Positions 44,381-50,244 of a stretch of 50,244 nucleotides of DNA are shown here, piece after piece. Under the pieces are notes generated by a model, which was given only the letters and a program-made list of their open reading frames with translations, did no database searches and had not been told where the DNA came from. Location of the stretch: the NCBI GenBank assembly GCA_944390405.1, contig CALXPS010000008.1, forward strand, positions 1 through 50,244, in the 5' to 3' direction. The stretch is from an uncultured Clostridia bacterium (GTDB lineage Bacteria; Bacillota; Clostridia; TANB77; CAG-508). The position numbers were made by a program, and so were the translations under genes. Within the stretch, counting starts at the first letter, position 1; every line of letters begins with the position of its first letter.

Positions 44381-45289
44381 ATGAAAATAGGAATAGATAT
44401 AGGTGGAAGTCATGTAGGAACTGGATTAATTAATTTAAATGGAAGAATTATTGCAAAAGAAGAGCAAGATTTAGACAATGAAGTAAAAGATGAGAACTAT
44501 AGCAAAAAATTGTTGGATACAATTATAGAAACAATAACTAAAATTTTAGAGAAAAAGAAAATTGATATAAAAGAAATAAGTTTAATTGGAATAGCAGTTC
44601 CAGGGACTGTTTCAGATACACACATTATCAAAGCAGATAATTTACATATAAAAAATTTTAATATAGTTTCAGAAATAAATAAATATTTTAATATACCAAT
44701 AATATTAAGAAATGATGCTAAATGTGCCGCTATTGCAGAAAAGGAGTATGGAAGTTTAAAAAAATATGATGATGCTTTATTTCTTACAATAGGAACAGGA
44801 ATTGGAGGAGCAGTATATTTAGGAGGGAAATTATTAAAACCAAAAAAATATGAAGGATTTGAGATAGGTCATATGGTAATACAGAAAAACGGGTTAGAAT
44901 GTAATTGTGGAAGAAAAGGTTGCTTTGAAAAATATGCATCAATGAAAGCATTCAAATATATGGTACAACAAGAATTTGAAAAAAAAGATTTAAGAGGGGA
45001 AGAAATAAAAGAGTTACTAGAAGATAACAAAAATTCAGAAAGAACAAAAAAAGTAGTAGAAAAATATATAGGGTATTTAAGTACAGGAATAGCAAACTTA
45101 ATAAATATATTTGAACCACAAATCATATCTATGGGTGGAAGCTTTGTATACTTTAAAGATATACTGTTAGAAAAATTAGAAGTAGAATTAAATAAAAATG
45201 GTGTGCTATTTAATAATCAAGAAATACCGAAAATAACAATAGCAAAATTAAAAAATGATGCAGGAATTATAGGTAGTGTAATAAAATAA
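44381..45289 (+). CDS. ROK family sugar kinase (glucokinase-like)
   Basis: This 302-residue ROK protein has the ATP site IGIDIGGSHVGTGL, the catalytic region LRNDAKCAAIAEKEYG, phosphate loop TIGTGIGGAVYLGG, and the zinc motif GHMVIQ...CNCGRKGCFEKYAS. It has no N-terminal helix-turn-helix, so it is a kinase rather than a NagC/XylR repressor. Glucose is a likely substrate; others such as N-acetylmannosamine cannot be excluded. Confidence 0.9.
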   Translation: MKIGIDIGGSHVGTGLINLNGRIIAKEEQDLDNEVKDENYSKKLLDTIIETITKILEKKKIDIKEISLIGIAVPGTVSDTHIIKADNLHIKNFNIVSEINKYFNIPIILRNDAKCAAIAEKEYGSLKKYDDALFLTIGTGIGGAVYLGGKLLKPKKYEGFEIGHMVIQKNGLECNCGRKGCFEKYASMKAFKYMVQQEFEKKDLRGEEIKELLEDNKNSERTKKVVEKYIGYLSTGIANLINIFEPQIISMGGSFVYFKDILLEKLEVELNKNGVLFNNQEIPKITIAKLKNDAGIIGSVIK

Positions 45290-45420
45290 GTATGAAAAGT
45301 ACTTAAATAATAGATGGGAAAATTTAGAAAAACATGAGGGAATATTAATAATATTATAGAATATAAATAATAAGATTAGTTAATAATTAAAGTATTGAAT
45401 TATATAAAGGAATGATAGAT

Positions 45421-45942
45421 ATGTTATGTGATAATTGTGGAAAAAATGAGGCTACTATTAAGCTTACACAAGTTATAAATGGCAAAAAATTAGAAATGAT
45501 GATATGCGAAGGATGTGGCAAAAAAATGGGGATAACTGAAATCAACTTTGAAATGCCAATAAATCTATCTAATTTTCTAGGAGACTTTATTTCACAACAA
45601 GAAAATGAAGAAATTATGCCATTTGATACACCAAATACCACTTTAAAATGCAATAAATGCAATATGACATATGAAGAATTTTTAAATACTGGAAAATTCG
45701 GATGTGAAGAATGTTATAATGCATTTGGATATAAAGTAGATAGCTTATTAAAAAGAATACAAGGAACAGATAAATATATAGGCAGAAAAGCAAATCATAA
45801 TGAAAATAATAGAATACAAGAAAATAAGAATTTGAGTAGATTAGAAAAATTGCAACAAGAATTAAAACAAGCAATAAAAGAAGAAAGATATGAAGATGCT
45901 GCAAAAATAAGAGATGAGATAAAAAATATAGGGGGAAAATAA
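45421..45942 (+). CDS. mcsA: McsA-like zinc protein with UVR motif
   Basis: This protein of about 173 residues has zinc-binding pairs CDNC/CEGC and CNKC/CEEC and a C-terminal UVR motif (LEKLQQELKQAIKEERYEDA then AKIRDEI). McsA activates the arginine kinase McsB, which is encoded one base after its stop. The second ATG is chosen because the AAAGG site is too close to the first. The ctsR repressor gene that usually precedes mcsA is absent here. Confidence 0.9.
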   Translation: MLCDNCGKNEATIKLTQVINGKKLEMMICEGCGKKMGITEINFEMPINLSNFLGDFISQQENEEIMPFDTPNTTLKCNKCNMTYEEFLNTGKFGCEECYNAFGYKVDSLLKRIQGTDKYIGRKANHNENNRIQENKNLSRLEKLQQELKQAIKEERYEDAAKIRDEIKNIGGK

Positions 45943-45943
45943 A

Positions 45944-46957
45944 ATGTTAAACTGGTATTTGGAAACTACTAACGAGGATACAGTAATAAGTACAAGAATA
46001 CGAATAGCAAGAAACATATCAGGAATACCATTTATAAATAAAATGACACAAGAAGATGCATATAATGTAATAAATACAATGAAAAAGGCTATTCAAAATA
46101 TAGATTATGGATTAAAAATATTATTACTAAAAGATATGGACGATATAACAAAACTTTCTTTAATTGAAAAACATATAATTAGTCCAGAATTTGCTTTAAA
46201 CAAAACAAATTTGGGTGCAATAGCAATAAATGAAGAGGAAAATATATGCATAATGATAAATGAAGAAGATCATTTACGAATTCAAACATTTTCAGCAGGA
46301 TTAAATTTAGAAAATGCATTATACTTAGCAACAGAAATAGAAAAGAAATTAGGAGAAAATATTAACTATGCATATAATGAAAAATATGGTTTTTTAACTA
46401 GTTGCCCAAGTAATGTTGGAACTGCACTAAGAACTTCTATAATGATGCATTTACCAGCACTTACAAAAACGAAAAATATAGGTAAAGTATTAAATGTCCT
46501 AAATAGTTTTGAAATGAATATTAGAGGAGTTTATGGTGAAGGAACATCATCAAAAGGAAATATATATCAAATTTCGAATAAGCAAACATTAGGAGTAACA
46601 GAGGAGGAAACAATTCAAAACTTAAAAGCTATTATAGATAGACTTATAGAACAAGAAAAGTTAGCAAGAAAAATATTAACTAAAAAACCAATAGAATTAG
46701 AAGATGAAATTTATAGGGCATATGGAATATTTACAAATTGTAGAAAAATTTCTTCAGATGAATGTACAATGCTATTATCAAAAATACGTTTAGGAGTAGA
46801 TTTAGGAATAATAAAAGAAATTACGAATGCAAAAGTAAACAAATTAGAAATATATACAAAACCTGCGAATTTACAAAAGCAGTTAGGACAAGTAATGGAT
46901 GGATACACAAGAGATATAAAAAGGGCAGATATTATAAAACAAATTATTTGTGAATAA
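45944..46957 (+). CDS. mcsB: Protein-arginine kinase McsB
   Basis: This 337-residue phosphagen-kinase fold enzyme has STRIRIARNISGIPF, the NEEDHLRIQ motif, the LTSCPSNVGTALRTS loop with the catalytic-loop Cys, and a C-terminal phospho-arginine-binding region. It phosphorylates arginine on damaged or regulatory proteins, marking them for ClpCP. It is co-transcribed with mcsA and clpC. Confidence 0.94.
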   Translation: MLNWYLETTNEDTVISTRIRIARNISGIPFINKMTQEDAYNVINTMKKAIQNIDYGLKILLLKDMDDITKLSLIEKHIISPEFALNKTNLGAIAINEEENICIMINEEDHLRIQTFSAGLNLENALYLATEIEKKLGENINYAYNEKYGFLTSCPSNVGTALRTSIMMHLPALTKTKNIGKVLNVLNSFEMNIRGVYGEGTSSKGNIYQISNKQTLGVTEEETIQNLKAIIDRLIEQEKLARKILTKKPIELEDEIYRAYGIFTNCRKISSDECTMLLSKIRLGVDLGIIKEITNAKVNKLEIYTKPANLQKQLGQVMDGYTRDIKRADIIKQIICE

Positions 46958-46982
46958 TTAGAATAAAAATAATGGAGGGGTT

Positions 46983-49421
46983 ATGACATATAAATTTACA
47001 AAAAAAGCTGAAAAAGTTATACAAATTGCAGAAAAAACTGCAATACAATTAGGACATAATTATGTAGGGACAGAACATATTTTATACGGATTGGCAAAAG
47101 AAGGAGAAGGAATTGCAAGCAAAGTGTTAGAAAATCAGAATATTACTGCAGATAGAATTTTAGAAAAGATAGAAGAATTAGTAGGAGTTGGAGAGGAAAA
47201 TAATACAGGAACTATGGGGTTAACACCTAGAACAAAAAAAGTAATAGAAAATGCTTTTAGAGAAGCTAGAAGGTTAAACTCAGAGTATATTGGAACAGAA
47301 CATTTACTCATAGGTATAATGAGAGAAGCAGATAGTGTCGCTGTAAGAATAATGCTAGAACTAAAATTAGATCCTCAAAAATTATATAATGAAATAATAA
47401 AAGTAATAAATGAATATGAAACATCAGAACCAAATGCAGGAGATGTGGAAAGTACCGATAAAAACAGTTATAATAATACTCCAACATTAAATCAATTCGG
47501 CAGTGATTTGAGTAGACTAGCAAAACAAGGTAAATTAGATCCTGTAATAGGCAGAAAAAATGAGATTGAAAGAATAATACAAATTTTATCAAGAAGAACA
47601 AAGAATAATCCATGTCTAATAGGTGAGCCAGGGGTAGGAAAAACAGCAGTAATTGAAGGCTTAGCAGAAATAATAGTTGCAGGAAACGTTCCTGAAAATT
47701 TAAAAGGGAAGAGAGTAGTTACATTAGACATTTCAGGAATGGTAGCAGGTGCTAAATATAGAGGAGATTTTGAAGAAAGAATAAAAAAAGCATTAAAGGA
47801 AGTAAAAAAAGCAGGCGATATAATAATATTTATAGATGAAATTCACACAATAGTTGGAGCAGGAGCAGCAGAAGGTGCAATAGATGCAGCTAACATTTTA
47901 AAACCACTTTTAGCAAGGGGAGAAATTCAAGTAATTGGAGCAACAACATTAAATGAGTATAGAAAATATATAGAAAAAGATAGTGCTTTAGAAAGAAGGT
48001 TTCAACCAGTAATGGTAAATGAGCCAACAGAAGCAGACACAATACAAATTTTAAAAGGATTAAGGGATAAATATGAAGCACATCATAATGTAAAAATAAC
48101 AGATGAAGCAATAGTAGCAGCTACAAAATTATCAATAAGATATATAAATGATAGATTTTTACCGGATAAAGCAATAGATTTAATAGATGAAGCAGCATCA
48201 CGTGCAAAACTAAAAACATTCACAGAACCAACAATTTTAAAAACATTGGAAGATAATATACAAAAAATATCAGCTGAAAAAGAAGAAGCAATACAAGTAC
48301 AAGATTTTGAAAAAGCAGCAAAATTAAGAGATACTGAAAGAAAAGAAAAAGAAAAATTAGAAAAAGAAAAACAAAAATGGAAGGATAAGACTAGCAAAAA
48401 TATAAAACAAATTGGAGAAGAAGATATTGCAGAAGTAATAAGTAATTGGACTGGAATACCAGCAAAAAAAATATCGCAAGATGAAAATGAAAGATTAAAA
48501 AATTTAGAAAATGCTTTACACGAGAGAGTAATAGGACAAAACGAAGCAGTAAAAGCAGTAGCAAAAGCAATAAAAAGAAGTAGAGTAGGACTGCAAGACC
48601 CAAATAGACCAATAGGTTCATTTATGTTTTTGGGACCAACGGGTGTAGGTAAAACTGAATTATCAAAAGCACTTGCAGAGAGCTTATTTGGAGACGAGAA
48701 CTCAATGATAAGAGTAGATATGTCTGAATATATGGAAGCACATTCAACTTCTAAAATGATAGGTTCACCTCCAGGTTATGTAGGATTTGATGAAGCAGGA
48801 GGATTAACAGAAAAAGTAAGAAGAAAACCATATTCGGTAATACTATTTGACGAAATAGAAAAGGCACATCCAGATGTTTTAAATATGTTATTGCAGATAT
48901 TAGATGATGGAAGACTTACAGACTCACATGGTAGAGTTGTGAACTTTAAAAACACAGTAATAATAATGACTTCTAATATTGGTGCAAGATTAATTACAGA
49001 TAAAAAAACATTAGGATTTACAAATACAGAGAATAATGAACAAGAATATGAAACAATAAAAAAAGAAGTTATAAATGAACTAAAAAAACAATTTAGACCA
49101 GAATTCATAAATCGTATAGATGAAATAATAGTATTCCATAAATTAATTCCGGAAGAAATAAAACAAATAGCAGATATAATGCTAAAGCAAATAGCAAATA
49201 GACTAAAAGAACAAAATATAAATTTAATAATAGATGAAGAAGTGAAAAACATGATAGTAGAAAAAGGAACAGATAGATCATATGGAGCAAGACCACTAAG
49301 AAGAGCTATACAAACAATGATAGAAGATAAAATAGCGGATGAGATAATAAAAGGAAATATTAAAAGTGGTGATAAAGCAAAGGTTAAGGTGGAAGAAGGA
49401 AATATAATAGTGGAAAAGTAG
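46983..49421 (+). CDS. clpC: ATP-dependent Clp protease ATP-binding subunit ClpC
   Basis: This 812-residue AAA+ unfoldase has two Clp N repeats (residues 1-145, ALGHNYVGTEHIL type), AAA-1 (GEPGVGKT, FIDEIHTIVGAG), a middle domain with UVR-like coiled coil (QDFEKAAKLRDTERKEKEKL), AAA-2 (GPTGVGKT, LFDEIEKAHPD) and the D2-small domain. The ClpP-binding loop should lie in the GFTNTE region. It starts 25 nt after mcsB with GGAGGGG and works with McsB-marked substrates. Confidence 0.95.
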   Translation: MTYKFTKKAEKVIQIAEKTAIQLGHNYVGTEHILYGLAKEGEGIASKVLENQNITADRILEKIEELVGVGEENNTGTMGLTPRTKKVIENAFREARRLNSEYIGTEHLLIGIMREADSVAVRIMLELKLDPQKLYNEIIKVINEYETSEPNAGDVESTDKNSYNNTPTLNQFGSDLSRLAKQGKLDPVIGRKNEIERIIQILSRRTKNNPCLIGEPGVGKTAVIEGLAEIIVAGNVPENLKGKRVVTLDISGMVAGAKYRGDFEERIKKALKEVKKAGDIIIFIDEIHTIVGAGAAEGAIDAANILKPLLARGEIQVIGATTLNEYRKYIEKDSALERRFQPVMVNEPTEADTIQILKGLRDKYEAHHNVKITDEAIVAATKLSIRYINDRFLPDKAIDLIDEAASRAKLKTFTEPTILKTLEDNIQKISAEKEEAIQVQDFEKAAKLRDTERKEKEKLEKEKQKWKDKTSKNIKQIGEEDIAEVISNWTGIPAKKISQDENERLKNLENALHERVIGQNEAVKAVAKAIKRSRVGLQDPNRPIGSFMFLGPTGVGKTELSKALAESLFGDENSMIRVDMSEYMEAHSTSKMIGSPPGYVGFDEAGGLTEKVRRKPYSVILFDEIEKAHPDVLNMLLQILDDGRLTDSHGRVVNFKNTVIIMTSNIGARLITDKKTLGFTNTENNEQEYETIKKEVINELKKQFRPEFINRIDEIIVFHKLIPEEIKQIADIMLKQIANRLKEQNINLIIDEEVKNMIVEKGTDRSYGARPLRRAIQTMIEDKIADEIIKGNIKSGDKAKVKVEEGNIIVEK

Positions 49422-49424
49422 GTG

Positions 49425-49453
49425 GAAAATGTGGATAAAAAAAACACATTTTC
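49425..49453 (+). terminator. Terminator-like hairpin after clpC
   Basis: GAAAATGTG pairs with CACATTTTC across an A-rich loop. It lacks a strong T-run. The following 150 nt to the XRE gene contain only a TATAAT at 49600-49605. Confidence 0.5.
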
Positions 49454-49641
49454 GAAATAAATTAAGGAAAAAATTTTTAGAATACAAATGATAAAAATAT
49501 TTTAATAATAATAAAATAAAGTAGTAAAGAAAGTTATATAAAAGTAATAAAAAAATACAACATAATGTTCTAAAACACAGTAAATATCTTATTTTCCATT
49601 ATAATCTAAGTAGAAAATAATTTTGTTGAAAGGATTTTATT

Positions 49642-49857
49642 ATGAAAACAAGAATAAGAGATTTAAGAGAAGATAGAGATTTAACTCAAAATGAAGTTAG
49701 TAAATTGTTAAACATATCACAAGTTGCATATTCTTATTATGAATTAAATAAACGTAATATTCCATTGGATTACTTGTGCAAATTGGCTGATTTTTATAAT
49801 GTGAGTGTAGACTATCTTTTGTATAGAACAGAAAAAAAAGTCTTCATAAAGAATTAA
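49642..49857 (+). CDS. Small XRE-family transcriptional regulator
   Basis: This 71-residue single-domain helix-turn-helix protein (IRDLREDRDLTQNEVSKLLN, ISQVAYSYYELNKRNIPLDY) ends with the FYNVSVDYLLYRT signature of the Cro/CI type. It has its own -10 box and AAAGGA site. The target is unknown; self-regulation is common. Confidence 0.9.
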   Translation: MKTRIRDLREDRDLTQNEVSKLLNISQVAYSYYELNKRNIPLDYLCKLADFYNVSVDYLLYRTEKKVFIKN

Positions 49858-49858
49858 A

Positions 49859-49880
49859 GCGCCTTAAATCAAGGTGTTTT
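49859..49880 (+). terminator. Terminator of the XRE gene
   Basis: CGCCTT-AAATC-AAGGTG followed by TTTTTTATT. Confidence 0.8.
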
Positions 49881-49923
49881 TTATTGTATATTAAAAATAG
49901 AAAAAAGACCAACAAAAGTCAGT

Positions 49924-50082
49924 CTAATAAAATTTGAGAAGGTCTTCGATGATATAAGAAAGTGGTAAAACATTATCACTGTTAGTATTAATACGAAATA
50001 AAGGAAGGCTTGAATTTGTTTCTTTATACATATGTATAGAAACACAACCAATCTCTTCGCCAACAATGTCATCCGTATCCAT
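49924..50082 (-). CDS. Hypothetical small acidic protein (52 aa)
   Basis: The ORF MDTDDIVGEEIGCVSIHMYK... ends IIEDLLKFY. A clear AGAGGTG site lies before the ATG at 50082, which is why a longer upstream start is rejected. No family is recognised. It points away from the regulated promoter at the window end. Confidence 0.6.
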   Translation of the reverse strand: MDTDDIVGEEIGCVSIHMYKETNSSLPLFRINTNSDNVLPLSYIIEDLLKFY

Positions 50083-50181
50083 AAACACACCTCTTTTCTT
50101 TGGTAATAGGAGTAATATAACACAATAAATATAAAAAGTGTGTCGAAACATGTCGACTAAAAAAAAATTTATAAAAAAACA

Positions 50182-50211
50182 TTGACAATTGAATACTCAT
50201 TCATATATAAT
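50182..50211 (+). promoter_or_regulatory. Promoter with TetR-like operator at window end
   Basis: TTGACA, 18 nt, TATAAT. The spacer contains the palindrome TGAATACTCATTCA, typical of TetR/AcrR-family operators. The controlled gene lies beyond the window. Confidence 0.72.
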
Positions 50212-50220
50212 ATAAGTAAG

Positions 50221-50240
50221 AGTTGAACAAACACTCAACT
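50221..50240. repeat. Inverted repeat AGTTGA / TCAACT
   Basis: A 6-bp inverted repeat with an 8-nt gap right after the promoter, a possible second operator half. Confidence 0.4.
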
Positions 50241-50244
50241 ATTA

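Noticed and set aside
1-50244. TGA reassigned to an amino acid
   Set aside because: polC ends at TGA at the expected C-terminus and no conserved gene reads through TGA.
1-50244. CRISPR array, tRNA or rRNA genes
   Set aside because: No regularly spaced repeats, cloverleaf sequences or rRNA segments were seen.

Overview
The window is very AT-rich and has strong Shine-Dalgarno sites, consensus -35/-10 promoters with 17-base spacers, both polC and dnaE, and an mcsA-mcsB-clpC cluster. Together these point to a low-GC Gram-positive bacterium of the Clostridia type, probably an anaerobe or gut organism. No species can be named from the sequence alone.

Layout. 1-0.26 kb: end of rpsR. 0.3-0.9 kb: a YoeB/YefM-type toxin-antitoxin pair on the minus strand. 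1.0-3.7 kb: an SsuABC/TauABC-like ABC importer operon. 3.7-7.5 kb: polC. 7.6-8.0 kb: a compact type I toxin-antitoxin-like locus. 8.2-20.5 kb: an accessory island with a giant YD-repeat (RHS/polymorphic toxin-like) surface protein, a probable immunity gene, and a tail of immunity-like genes, gene remnants, MITE-like repeats and a second type I toxin-antitoxin-like locus. 20.6-21.5 kb: a MNT/HEPN module. 21.6-26.5 kb: ychF, murT-gatD (lipid II amidation), an ATP-grasp enzyme and a CofE-like gene. 26.5-29.2 kb: a DUF4364 regulator, a sortase substrate and its class B sortase. 29.3-32.9 kb: a small Cys-rich protein and dnaE. 33-37.2 kb: an accessory segment bracketed by two copies of a 132-bp structured repeat, holding a (CA)11 microsatellite gene, a pilin-like protein and a group II intron. 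37.3-49.4 kb: a Ca2+-type P-ATPase, DUF1653, clpE, pgsA, a TcdA-like E1 enzyme, a TSCPD protein, a ROK kinase and mcsA-mcsB-clpC. The window ends with an XRE regulator, a small orphan gene and a TetR-like promoter/operator.

Main discovery candidate. Five +1 reading-frame breaks interrupt otherwise well-conserved genes: the ABC permease, polC twice, the YD-repeat protein and gatD. Every one falls on an in-frame CGG codon. In every case skipping the C gives a glycine codon (GGA four times, GGT once) and restores the expected protein, including the invariant PolC motif GSRGSVGSSFVA. I read all genes in the window (about 14,000 codons by my estimate). CGG is common out of frame, but I found no in-frame CGG anywhere else, while CGA, CGT, AGA and AGG are used. 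The simplest biological reading is that CGG is not an arginine codon here but a +1 frameshift signal, or that CGGN is read as a four-base glycine codon. Systematic sequencing error is the main alternative.

Other points of interest: PolC appears to lack the usual inserted 3'-5' exonuclease domain; two paralogous convergent sense/antisense loci encode tiny membrane peptides and show compensatory hairpin changes; a dinucleotide tract could switch a small gene on and off; and the GatD-like subunit has lost the canonical catalytic Cys and His.
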